DNA of 64,000 nucleotides from contig NC_065558.1 of NCBI RefSeq assembly GCF_022605725.1, positions 5,518,001-5,582,000 of the forward strand, given 5' to 3'. The stretch is from Anthonomus grandis grandis (Eukaryota > Arthropoda > Insecta > Coleoptera > Curculionidae). The position numbers were made by a program, and so were the translations under genes. The notes beneath the pieces are model-generated. The model had not been told where the DNA came from and ran no database searches. It saw only the letters and a list, made by a program, of their open reading frames with translations. This document shows, piece by piece, positions 1-12,100 of the stretch; the first letter of the stretch is position 1; every line of letters begins with the position of its first letter.

Positions 1-63
1 AATGTATACACTAAAGGACAATAATAACGCATCACCTATAAAATTATATATTTTTTAAATTAA

Positions 64-576
64 TTTTCTACATGGAACTTTCCTAGTTGTTATGGCGCTA
101 TAGACGGAAAGCACGTTGTTATTCGCGCACAAAGTCACTGTGAAAGTGAATTTTTTAATTATAAGGGTACAAACAGCATCATTTTATTAGCAGTTGTTGA
201 TCATAATTACTGTTTCCGCTACATTAATGTCGGATCTACTGGACAACAGTCAGATGGGGCGGTTTTTCAACAATCTTCTATATTGGAAGCAATAGAGCAT
301 GGTTTATTACCCGATGATGGGTGCTTGGTTGGCGATGATGCATTTCCATTGAAAACTTACCTATTAAAGCCTTATAAAAGAACACTTACGAAGGAACAAA
401 AAATTTTCAATTACCGCCTCTCGAGAGCAAGACGGATTGTGGAAAATTCGTTTGGAATAATGATTAGCAGATTTCGAATTTTTGAGAAACCTATCGCATG
501 CTCTCCAGAAACTGCTGACAAAATTAATTAAGTTTGTTGTGCATTACATAACTGGCTTAGAAAGACTTTAAGTTAA
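64..576 (+). pseudogene. PIF/Harbinger transposase (HARBI1-like) fragment, broken
   Basis: The plus frame read from 64 gives the C-terminal catalytic part of a Harbinger DDE nuclease. Visible motifs are YGAIDGKHV (first Asp codon at 103-105), GDDAFPL (second Asp, 334-336) and RRIVENSFG (Glu, 442-444), so the DDE triad is present. The N-terminal half is missing; a stop at 61-63 lies just before the homologous sequence. The frame is also cut by TAA at 529-531, after which the family's usual VCCALHNWLR end continues in the same frame to a stop at 574-576. This is therefore a 5'-truncated copy with a nonsense mutation. No Myb-like partner ORF or terminal repeats were seen nearby. HARBI1 itself is a domesticated relative, but the damage here argues against a working host gene. 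Confidence 0.85.
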
Positions 577-1980
577 AGCTTGGGAATTTCTACAGATTAC
601 ATATAGCTGATAATAAATAATACTAACAGCAATAATAAGTCGTAAAGACAAACTTAAAGCAAAAAAATAAAACACATCAATAGTCAATCAAAGGATTTAT
701 TTGATTAATGTTGAATATTCTTCAACAAAAAAATTAAATCACAACTATAATTCTGCATTTGGCTTAAGAGATGCCGTTTCATTCCTAGCGAATATAAAAA
801 TTACCTTTAATTTAAACAATTCTTTAGTGTGCGATTAGACTTTTTCAAATAAATATGGAGGGGTTTTAAATTTAAGAACTTTATTTTAAAAAAAATGTAT
901 AAGTTTCTTCGCCAACCCATACTCAACCAGTTTTGCTTCAGTTATTTGGTCACAACAGACAATGGTACATATTGATATGGCTGCGAAAAATTACAAAAGA
1001 AATTTTTTAAGACATCACATACCTATTCTCACATGATCTCATATGAAAGTATGCTGACTGAACTTAATATGGTTAGAGTAAGTATTAGATGTACTAGTTA
1101 TTTTTAATATTGTTAATAATTTAAAGTATAAAAAATGTTACCTAATTAATAACATATCTTTTGTAGTTCCTAAAACAAACTTGAGAATAAAAGGCAAGAG
1201 CCTCTTCCAATTACAAGTAGTTCTCCTATAAATGGAATGATGTATGAAAGTAATACAATCATACTAAAATTGATTTAGATTTTTTTAATAGCTCTGTAAG
1301 GCAAATTCGATCTGTGATTTTTGAGCAATCTAGTCTCATTTTTATCTATTCTGTATTATTTTTAATTAGTTTATATAGGGACCTATTTGTTTTTTCTGTT
1401 TTATACCAGTAAGCATTCTTGACATCTAATTACATTTCCAATGTGTTTGTATGAGTCCATAATAAAAAAATAAGCCTTAGACGAGAGTTTTGAATTCTAG
1501 TTGCATCAGTATAATCAAGACCGTAGATGGAGGATCGTGTCATAGGAGTTTAATGGTGATAAAATCAATAACAAATTACATTGCATTTTTTTAGAGCTTA
1601 AAAAGAGCCTAAGAAAATATAGGTTTCAGAGTAGAATAGGTGCCCATTTCTTAGTGACGTTAATAGCTATGTTAATAATAAAGTCCTATATTTTTAGCAA
1701 ATGTTTTAAACGATACAGAATTATTGTTTACGCGTAAATTAATTCCATGATATATGCTCGGTGATTATCACTTATGAATGGTAATTCATTTTTAGGAGCC
1801 GCTTTTCGGGCTCATTTATAATTAGAAAAAATAAAATTTTAATGTAATATATTTAAATCTTAATTTATCCATTGATTAGCATCAGCTACTTCCTACTTAC
1901 TAATCCCAATAATGGGATGCCAAGTATATCAAATACTTTACCATCAAGTAGGTATTTATTCCGAAGCCAAAATATTAAAT
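577..1980. other. AT-rich stretch, no gene recognised
   Basis: No frame longer than background, no RNA gene and no clear repeat was seen. It is presumably mobile-element debris between the Harbinger relic and the non-LTR relic downstream. Confidence 0.5.
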
Positions 1981-1984
1981 CCTA

Positions 1985-2165
1985 TATATATATTGTAATA
2001 TAGCCAATAATATTTTATGGTTTACCATGTCAAAAGCCTTTGTGAAGTCAACGAGCATCATAATTGATTATTTTCAAGAGCCTTAAATATGTGGCACAAC
2101 TATAAAATCTCTACGAAATCCAGATTGAGGCTCGGATAGCAGATTCATACTTTTGTTTAAATATT
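1985..2165 (-). mobile_element. non-LTR retrotransposon reverse transcriptase remnant
   Basis: Read on the minus strand this contains PQSGFRRDF followed, after in-frame stops, by IMMLVDFTKAFDMVNHKIL. These are the QSGFR block and the catalytic motif A region (xxDFxKAFDxVNH) typical of Jockey/CR1-type reverse transcriptases. Several stops and no longer frame show an old fragment. It is not linked to the SLC35E2 gene downstream. Confidence 0.7.
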
Positions 2166-2797
2166 CCAATATTTAGTTCTAATACCTTTAAGAATATAGA
2201 TATATAACGAATTTGATTAAATTCAGTTTGATTTTTTATTTTAGGGAGGGTTATAACATTGGTTTCTTTCCATTATTCAGGGAAATAACTGTTGTCCAAA
2301 CAGACATTTATATGTAATATGAGTAGGTGCGAATCGAGAATGGCAGGGCAACATAGCATAATAAGATTTATATATTTTAGATATTTGTTACTGTATTTTA
2401 TATTATATTTCTCAAAACTATAGAAAATAAGTTTTGAGACAGTGAGGAATATTTTTCCAATAAAGTGGCCGTTCAAGAGAATTATTTTAGTTCCCAGTGA
2501 ACAGCACCAATAAGCTAAGCCATATAAAACTAAAAAATACGTGCACAAATCTTTAGTTTATTTTTTATCACTTAAAAAATGAATCTTTGGAATATATATC
2601 TCAATTAAAAAAGAAAATAAGTAGTTCATAAATAAACAAATAAATGTTTCCTCACCTTTTCTGACTCGTTGACCTTAAACCGTGACGTTAAGTCAACATG
2701 ACAGCAAAGTAAGTGAAAGTTGTGACTTCTGAGGTTATGTATGTTATGTTTATCCACGATTAGTGGGAATTCTATTAGATTTTCGCTAATATTCGCA

Positions 2798-2803
2798 ATG
2801 TAA
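2798..2803 (+). promoter_or_regulatory. start-stop element (ATG TAA) in the presumed SLC35E2 leader
   Basis: An ATG directly followed by TAA lies 36 bp upstream of the SLC35E2 start and in the same frame. If the transcript starts further upstream, this is a minimal upstream ORF that could stall or divert scanning ribosomes. The TAA also fixes the 5' limit of the coding frame. Whether it is transcribed is not shown by the sequence. Confidence 0.35.
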
Positions 2804-2833
2804 AACGTCGTGTCGCACGTATTAGACCGTAAT

Positions 2834-5520
2834 ATGGAAAAGGCGAGCCCGAAAAATGAGAAAAAACAACAATCGAACGGTGTCGAGCCAGAAAAACTTC
2901 ATAAGCACGAAATGAATCATATCGTCGAAAGAAACCCCCAAGGAAAAACGGGGCTGTTGAGCGTTAGGGCTTTTGTGTTTCTCTTATTATGGTATTTTTT
3001 TAGTGGCTGCACCCTGTTTTTAAATAAATATATATTGACCACTTTAAATGGCAACCCAACAGTATTAGGTGAGTTTGTTTACAGCTTTACTAACAAAGAC
3101 TGAAAATCTCAACTCGCAGGTGCATCCCAGATGTTGATGACGGCGACTTGTGGATTTATTCAGTTGTATTTTCCATGTGGAATGTATAAACCATCACCAA
3201 GACTAAACAAACCACCCGGTTTTTACAGGCATATGATCCTAGTTGGTAGCTTTAGGTTTTCTACAGTAGTCTTAGGCTTGGTCGCTCTCAATTATGTGGC
3301 TGTGAGTTTCACTGAAACCATTAAAAGCTCCGCTCCATTATTCACTGTCTTAATTTCAAGATTTTTGTTAGGTAAGTTTCTGAAACCTTTTTGACAAAGA
3401 TTTAAGTTGTTACAATTGTTTCCAGGGGAGCAAACTGGCTTTTATGTTAACTTAAGCCTTTTGCCAGTTATGTCTGGGCTAGCCCTGTGCTCTGTGAATG
3501 AAATCAGCTTTGATATAGTGGGCTTCCTAGCAGCTATGGCTACCAACGTCACAGAGTGTGTACAAAATGTATACTCTAAAATGCTGATATCGGGTGATAA
3601 GTTTAAATACACGTAAGTGAAATGGTAACCTAATTTTCATAATTGAAGTATAGAAAGAAACCTTGAGTTGCCATAATAACTATTGTGATAAGGCTAAATT
3701 ATTGGTGGTTTGGGTAAAAATATTTATGCCAATATATTAATAACTTACTATTAAAGCAAATTGCATAATAAGTGAATTATAGAAATCTTGTTTGCCACAA
3801 TGAGGTTTTTTTTATTAGCTAGTTGACCTTTACTTTCTCATAAAATGATCACCATGTAGCAGTGAATGGAAGTATTATATAGTTATCCCAAAAAACTGTT
3901 TGATTACATCAGATTTTATATTTTGAATCTTCTTGAAGACTAATGAATGATGCCGAAGGCCTGGAATTATTTTTATTTATTTATTGCAGTATCAGTAGCA
4001 ATTAGGCCAATTATAGATACCAAACTTTGTAATAGTACATTAAAAGCTATATAAAAATATACAGTCATAAGTAATAATAATACAAAACTGAAAAGCTTCT
4101 AAGTTGGTATAACAAAAAGGACATGACAATCATCAAATCTTTGTTCTAAGGTAACATTGCAGATTGATGTTTAAAAAGCTTATAAGTAATTTTAAATTGA
4201 TTCAGAGAAATTTCAGAGGCATACTTATTAAATAAGCAACACATTTTATATATATGTGAAACTGTTTCTTGATCTAGTGCTTCTGACGTTTAATGATAAG
4301 TTAATATAATTCCAGGACAATGCACCTCATTTATAATAATTTTAAAAAGAAAAATGATTCAAGTTTTTATTTTTTTATTTTTCATAGATAAACACTTAAA
4401 CATATGAAGAAGAGTCCATTTATCAAAGCCTCTTTCTAAGTAGTATAAGTATTTAAGAAACTTTCTTCAGATATGCTTGATACAGTTAACCCAAGTAGCA
4501 CACAAATATTACACTCAGGTAGAGGTAGCACACAGAATTGAACCATCTATATTGTACACATGTAAATACAAATAAGACATTGACAAAATAATAAGAGCAA
4601 GTGCTTGTTGAATCAATTACGAAAGTATGTTTAACTTTGTCAAAAGCTTTTTTGAAGTAGATGAATATGACATCAACTTTGGACCTTTTGTTTAGTAAAT
4701 TATGCATATACTAAGAAAAAATCACTAAGTTCATAATATAATGTAGTTTCTTAGAGAGGGAAACAGTGTTATTGCTCAAATATAATATGATGTCTAATAT
4801 CCCTATACAGCCTTATAAAAAGAACAGTCTGAAGCACCTAGAAATAGAATTAAGAATTGAAAGTTGGTCTCTAGGTTATCACCTCCTGCTTTAAACACCC
4901 CTTAAAAATTGTAATAATTTTACTAATTAAATAAAATGTCTCGAGAATCTTATAATAAATTACTATAGGTATAGGGCTGTCAAAATATTGTACTGCTGCA
5001 ACACATTATTTTGACTTTCTATTCAGTTTATCTTGGCAAGACAATACCTTACAGAAACATTTTTCTTTTAGACCTGCAGAACTTCAATTCTACACCAGTG
5101 TAGCTAGCATAGTAGTCCAAATACCAGCTACTCTACTTATGGTAGATCTGACCCTTTCATACTTCAGCATCAAATTAATAAGTTTCTTTATACTAAACGG
5201 GATCCTTTTCCACTTTCAAAGCATTACGGCTTATGTGCTGATGGACTTTATTAGCCCCGTAACGCACAGGTAAGCCTGGCCTCGTATATTTAATTTTTAA
5301 TGTCATTAAATCGTTTTGTTTTAGTGTTGCAAATACTGCCAAAAGAGCCTTTCTTATTTGGCTCTCGATTTTTATGTTCGGCAACCCAGTTACAACTCTA
5401 AGCGGGTTAGGTACTGTGACTGTTATAATGGGAGTTTTGCTCTATATAAAGGCCCAACAGTATGATGAAAAGTTGATGAGCAGTGCCAATTTGTTGCAGA
5501 GGAAAGTGAGGGCTATTTGA
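2834..5520 (+). CDS. SLC35E2: solute carrier family 35 member E2-like transporter (5 exons)
   Basis: Exons 2834-3068, 3120-3371, 3426-3612, 5072-5269 and 5325-5520 join in frame at GT..AG introns to a 355-residue protein plus stop. The start is ATG 2834 (A at -3); an in-frame TAA at 2801 excludes an earlier one. After a charged ~45-residue N-terminus come hydrophobic segments of the TPT/EamA fold. SLC35E2 blocks are clear: FFSGCTLFLNKYIL, RFSTVVLGLVALNYVAVSF, TETIKSSAPLFTVLISR, PVMSGLALCSVNEISF, NVYSKMLISGDK, PAELQFYTSVAS, FHFQSITAYVLM, ISPVTHSVANTAKRAFLIWL. Human SLC35E2 is about 405 residues; this one lacks the extended tail. The family is an orphan branch of nucleotide-sugar/triose-phosphate transporters of Golgi-type membranes; the substrate is unknown. 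Introns 1, 2 and 4 are 51-55 bp; intron 3 (1459 bp) holds a retroelement relic. No frame damage was seen, so it is likely functional. Confidence 0.95.
4600..4707 (-). mobile_element. reverse transcriptase remnant inside SLC35E2 intron 3
   Basis: The minus strand reads KVDVIFIYFKKAFDKVKH, matching the motif A block (VDVIxxDFxKAFDKVxH) of non-LTR reverse transcriptases, but the catalytic Asp before the FKKAFD block is changed to Tyr. Only about 35 residues are recognisable. It is an antisense intronic fossil and partly accounts for the length of this intron. Confidence 0.6.
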
Positions 5521-5764
5521 TCAAGGGGTCTTCTCAGTGAGTGTGAAATGAATGTGTAAGGAATTGAATTGTTTTGGGCATGATTTTATTTTATCCATAA
5601 AAAAAGGTGCAATTTTTGCATCGTTATTGTGATATATATTTTTTTTTAAATTAGTAATTTATTTGTTGTAGTATAGTAAACTTTGACCATTCCATCTATA
5701 GCCCTTAAAAATACATTATTGTACAAATACCAATTAAACGTTAGTTTTTATATTAAAAGTTGAA

Positions 5765-5770
5765 AATAAA
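5765..5770 (+). terminator. polyadenylation signal of SLC35E2 (AATAAA)
   Basis: AATAAA lies 245 bp after the SLC35E2 stop codon in AT-rich sequence. It is the first canonical signal downstream. Gene A's likely signal lies on the other strand about 25 bp away. Confidence 0.6.
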
Positions 5771-5794
5771 CCAGAAAACAAATAACCAGTATAT

Positions 5795-5800
5795 TTTATT
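5795..5800 (-). terminator. probable polyadenylation signal of gene A (AATAAA on minus strand)
   Basis: TTTATT on the plus strand is AATAAA on the minus strand. Apart from one overlapping the stop codon, it is the first canonical signal after the gene A stop at 6183, giving a 3' UTR of about 390 bp. Together with 5765-5770 it makes a tail-to-tail convergent arrangement with almost no spacer. Confidence 0.5.
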
Positions 5801-6182
5801 ATCCTTTTATCTCACATGTAAGTAGGTATTTACAAATTGCCAGAATAACATAGAAAAATAGATATATACCAAATAATAAATAATATTTCGTTTAGGGGAT
5901 AAATTTAAAACTGAATATTGGCACTATACGTCAGGCCTGCACAATAAAACTACTAAAACTAACATTCTAACACTAAAAAAATCACTAAATATCAAAATAG
6001 TTTTCTAAAGATGGTCCATATATATTTACACAATAAAAATGGTTTTTTCATGTTGGTGCAAACGTAATTATTCACAGCTCGGTATACAGGTGACTCAGGC
6101 CCTGTCAACACAGTTAACACAATAAAAAAAAAATAAATAGAAAAATCGTGAAAAGTAGGCCCTCCCAGAAAAATTCAGCCTT

Positions 6183-9100
6183 TTATTTGTGGTTTATTGT
6201 GCCCGGTACTCTTGGTGCAAGCCGCCTTCTTCCAGCCAATAGTTTGTTAAGTCCTCTGGGTTCTTCGGTGGTCGTGCTGGAGCTCGGTACTGCTTCTGTT
6301 TCTGCCGCTGGTTCTTCAGCTATAAAGGAAAACAAACAATTCATTCTCAAGTCATTTATTTATGCCCACCAGGAACTGAAAATTATTTTTTATAATGCGA
6401 ACGGTGGACCGAATTTAGTATAATAATATCCTAACCACTAGCTGGTTTACTATACAGGAAAAAAAAAACATATTTTCAAATAGAGTATTTAGATATTCTT
6501 ATTTATTAAGGTAAAATGAAAATCCTGCAGTCTTCCTCTACTTATTTATTAAATATTCAGTTTTTTTAAATTCTCGACATGTTTCGGACACAGTGTTGTC
6601 CATCATCAAGGGATAAAAGGTTTAAAATTGGTATCAGATATACTCCCCAGGGTTTGATTCCATGTCAGAAAAATCTCTATTTATTATTATTGTCCGAAAC
6701 ATGTCGGGAATTTTTTAAAACTGAATGTTTAATAAATAAGTGGAGGAAGACTGCAGGATTTTCATTTTACCTTAATCTACGACTCCACTGCAAGCTATAT
6801 ATTTTCATTTTTAAACTACAATCTAAAACTAACACTTGAATTATTTTGGCTTCAACTTCTTTGTTCTTTAGTTAAAAATAACACATATTTTTACTTTGAA
6901 TTTAATCTACTCTCAAAATAAAAACTGGTTATTTATAATTAAAATTACATAGCCTTTAAGGAACGCATACTGTATGTTCATACAGTATGCGTACTGTTGA
7001 AACATATAGTATATAAAATACTCATTCCTAGAAAGTCAAAAATTAAAAGCTATTTTGACATTTATTCCCTTTAAATTGCACGTTTCTTTTTTATTGTGTC
7101 TGGTCAGTGTTTATACAATTACAAAAAGATCATGGTGATAATGGAACTGAAGATATTTTGAAAGAATGGGGATATTGTGATGGCATTATCCAAACCTTTA
7201 AAGGTAAGTATTTACACTATTATTTTATAAAACTATTGTTTCAAACACCTTATCCTTGGTTTTTACACGCCAAATAACTACACTGACGTCACAACTTGTT
7301 TTCGTGTAAACGTTTTAGTTCAACCAGTGTTTATTGATTATAAATGGTAAATAATAAAAAAATAACTTTATTTTGTGTACTGCACTATCATTTCTTACAT
7401 AATATTCCTTTATAAATAATCATATTTCCTAATCTCTTGTATTTATTTCTTGCGTTTGTGTAGTTCCTATAATTTCTAATTTCGTTTATTTGGACATTAT
7501 TTAGGATCTATGTTTTGTTGTTTTAAAAGTATTTTTTGTTACATTAATTTGATTATCCATGATGAGCCATTCTATTTATAATCAAATCAAATTAAACTTC
7601 TTTATTTGCCCAATATATACATATATAAATTATACACAATCAATTTTACAACTATATACTATATAACCCGAGGACAAAAAGGACTACAGCGCGACCATAG
7701 TGGCCGATAACACAAAATACACAAATCATGTGCATTTGTGCGCGGTAACCCTCTATCACCTAAACTATACATAAATAAGTCAATAAGGTTTTGAATGGGA
7801 GAAAAAAAAAGGACGAAAGGCGTGCGCGAGACAAAACAAGGGCAGCTAACAGTAAATATATTAATTTTACGGGATATCCTATCTTATTTTATTTTATTTT
7901 TGCGGGAAAATCTGACAACAGCACAGCACGCATGGTTTGGAAGAAATGTAGGATATTTTTGCTCAAAGAAATTGAAAGAAAAAAGAAATTGCTTAGCGTA
8001 TTTTAGGAATCTTTTATAAGTAAATTCCTTTACTTCATCTGGTCAATCATTCCACAATTTAATCCCTATAAATGTAAAAGATTTCTGAAAAGCTGCAGTG
8101 CGATTTTGAGGTACCCTGTATTTATTAACAAATCTTGTATAATGCTGATGTAAAAATGGATTAAATAACGCTGCAAGATATGAGGGTTGTCCAGTTTTTA
8201 AGATTCTATGTAAAAAAGTATAAAAATGAAGTTTTCTACGGTAACTCATATTAAGGATATTTTTATTATTTAAATGAGGTTTAATATGTTCTCTAAATGG
8301 AATGTTTTGTATTTTTTGTATTTGGTGTGCTAATTGCATCGTCAAAGATGAACCATAAACCACATCACCGTAGTCGAATAGCGATAATATTAAACTGTCA
8401 CATAATTGATACTTTATTTTGGATGGTAGCCATTTTTTAAAATTATTAAGTTTCTTCATTCTTATATAAGCAATTTTTAATTTATTATGAATATGTGCTT
8501 GAAATGGTAGCGAATTATCAAAAAATATACCAATATTTTTCACCTCTGAAACTGAGGCCAAAGGCATATTATCTATTTGTGGAACAAATAATTGCCTAAT
8601 TTTCTCAATCTGATATTTAGCATTAAAAAATAGCGTATAGGATTTAGAGGAGTTTAGTTTTAAATTATGATCATCGGAGAATTTTTTAAAATTATTCAAG
8701 TCCGTGTTAAATTTGTCAATATTTTCGTTTACATAATCTAAAGAAAATGAAGTGTATATTTGAGAATCATCAGCATATTGTTGAATTTTCGAGTTTTCAA
8801 TAGAATTGCTCATATCTGCAACAAATATGGAAAACAACAGAGGGGCCAAAATTGAGCCTTGAGGCACACCGTGGCAATTGGTACAAATTCAGATCGAACG
8901 CCTTGAAAATCTCTCAATTCCACACAAAAGGATCTATCTATTAAATAATGAAGCTAGGCTAATAGCATATTGTGGCTAATCGTATCGAATGCTGATATTG
9001 CTAAACCATGAATAAGACTTATGTGCTTACTAACTGTCGATTTTTTATTTTGTCACTTTATTCCCAAACGCAAGAAATAATTCTTACTTTGAAGGAGAAA

Positions 9101-12100
9101 TATATTCCTTCTAATAAGGTGCCTTCAACAGAACTTCGGCTAATGGAGTACTACAACGTATATAAATTCAGACTTTACTTTTATTATTTTTTTAAGGATG
9201 TTTTGGCATTTCCAATAACCATTTAACCAAATATAAACGACTTCTAGGCAGTTGGGTATTTACCGTTAATGTTGGTGACAACTTTGACAGTAGATTGATA
9301 ACATCACTTTTTAAAAACCACCAGCACCTAAACGTTTTGGTAAATACCAATCGGAAATTGATAAAAACCAAAACGCTTTGGTTATTCGCCTAAAATCGGT
9401 TTAAAACTGGAATTTTTGATAAACCTAATTTTTGAATAAACCTACTTGACTTAAACATGTTTTTGTAAAATGTCTATAGTCATAAAGTGCTATACAGTGT
9501 AGACTTTATAATACATTTTTGCAATGGATAGTTAGACAATAGTTTAAGCCTTATCAATCAAGAAAAGTATTTCTGTTTTTTATACAAGCTTTTAATTTCT
9601 AATGTATAGAGGACATATTATTTTTTAAACATTACTTTAAAAAAAGAAGGCGACATTGTATTTAGGTATTTTTGTAATCAAAAACTAAGCTTTTGACTTA
9701 ACCGTTGTTATAATTCTTTTCACAGGTCTTTAGTCCGTATAGGTCATTACTACTGTTAGTATTTTCTATTAGGGTGTGCTAAATAAATGTTTTTTAAAAG
9801 TTTCTAGTTTTTATTTGTATCCACAGGGTATATTCATCTTTATTTTGTAATGAAGTTGAGAGAAAGACGAAATTTTGATTTTAACTAAGTTGATTCTTAA
9901 TAAAATATTATATTTTGTTATAAAACCGATTTCTATATATACAGGCTCAGCATGATATTTTTTTAATAGACGTTACGTTTTTTAAAAAAAAGCAAGCGCT
10001 AGCAAAACCTATTATAATTATTATATACTCTTTTTAGACAGCTTAAAAAAATTGTTTTTATTAATGTTAGCTAAACGTAATATTGCATTTTTAATATTTG
10101 AGAAAACGTAACCGTATTTCCAATTTTAATAAAAATAAGGTTGTTTAGATCATACGCAACGTTATTTTATTAAAATTAGGTGAATATGGAAAAACATCGG
10201 TCACGTTTAAAAAAAAAGGTGCTTAGTTGATAGTATAATAGCTTCTCTGTAAGCGTACTAAGCCAAACATTTTAAAATCATTAATATCAATAGTTAACAT
10301 TTTCACTTCAATATTACTCTATAATTAAATATGAAACAAAACCTACTTATACAGATGATTTGCGATTATTGAACCAAAATTGAAATACTTAATTTGAGTG
10401 TGTTATATTCTTAGAAATACAAATTGTAGGCTTAGATTTAAAATACTAAAAATACGTTATTTTGCTTTGAGAGGTTGTTTTTTTATTTTAAATATACCAA
10501 CATTTCCGAATTAACTTTTCAAATTGGATAGAATCTTCAATCTAACCAAATCTTATATTTATTTCTAAAGACGCTTTCGATTTAAACTGAACTACTGATA
10601 TCTTTATTCTAAATATTTATAGTAACAATTTGATTCAATTGGATGCATAGAAATGAATTTTTCACATGTTATAAATAACGATATGTGTAGTTAATTTAAA
10701 TGAAGATTTTAGATTTTTGTATTAAACAAAATATAATCTTGGGGATATTCAATTAAGCTAATTATAGAATATTATTATGCTTAAATTGAGTATTTTCTTC
10801 TTTTCGTGTAACAATGGTAATATTGTTAATATTAGTTCACACATTTCTAAACTAGTGAATCATTTTGCAAGATCTATAATATAACAAAGCCAGAGACGAT
10901 GTCCAAGGTCCAAGAGGAGTTTTGTATTTTTAGTAATTTAATATTTTCTCAGAATCTGGATTTCAGTATTTAATATTACTTTAAAAATGATTTCCATTGG
11001 CCAAACTCTCCTTACATGCTTTAAATATATACGGCGGAATTTTATGATCTTTTAGGTTTTAATTTGGAAATTGCTTCTAAAATATCGTTTTGTTTTCACT
11101 AATATTATATTGAGCCGGCTGGTTAGAGTATACACTTTGCAAATGTTTGGGCTATGTTCAAATTACCATTTATTTGTTTGCCCTCAAAGGTCATATAGCC
11201 AGATGATTTGTCAGTTTTTTCAACATATTTCCAAAAATTGTATATATCAGAATTTATGCCATTTTCAATATTTAAAATGTATAATCTTTACGTGCAAGTT
11301 TAATTTCTGCTTTTATTTTTGATCTAACATAGGAAAATTCTTTCACGATAATATTCGTGATATGGTTCGATAATATGATAATATACGTCGTAAATCTCGA
11401 ATGATACTGCCGCTAAACCAAGGGAAACACTGTTTTTTACTCTTCTTTGCAAATATTTCATAAAAACGATTAACAACCTCACTGGCATTTTGGTGACCAG
11501 CTAACTCTTTCCAGCTAGTGTTTTTTGGTAAATCATATATATGAAAATCTGTTTTTTGAAAATTAAACCCGCTACAAACATTTTTACTATCTTTATTAAA
11601 TTTAGTGTAAAAAAAAATATTTATTTTTTAAAGTTTATTTTGCCCATACACAAAGCCCATATTTTGGGGCTCAAATAGATTTGCCAATAAGGCTTTTATT
11701 GTTTAGAAACAAGTTATAAGTTCGCTGACTGTGCCTGCCTTGTACTTTTTAAAATTGGTAATATACAGGGTGTCAATTTGAAAACTTCCCACCTCTATTT
11801 GACACGTCTGTTTATAGCTATAGCTATGTATTTATATTTATAGCTATATGTTTATGCTTATAGGTTTTTATATCATCTGTTTGTATCACATTATTTATCT
11901 AGGAATATATTACTGCGATTTATTTGATGTTTTTTAAAAGTGGTTTAAGCACAATTTGACGTTACTTGTGTTTGAATTATCAGAATGCGTTGGCAATAAA
12001 AAATATTTTTTTTGCTATTTATTTGTATTATTACATAAAACAAAAACTTAATAATATTTTTTACAAACATAACAAATATTTCATAACTGGAAGGTCTAGT

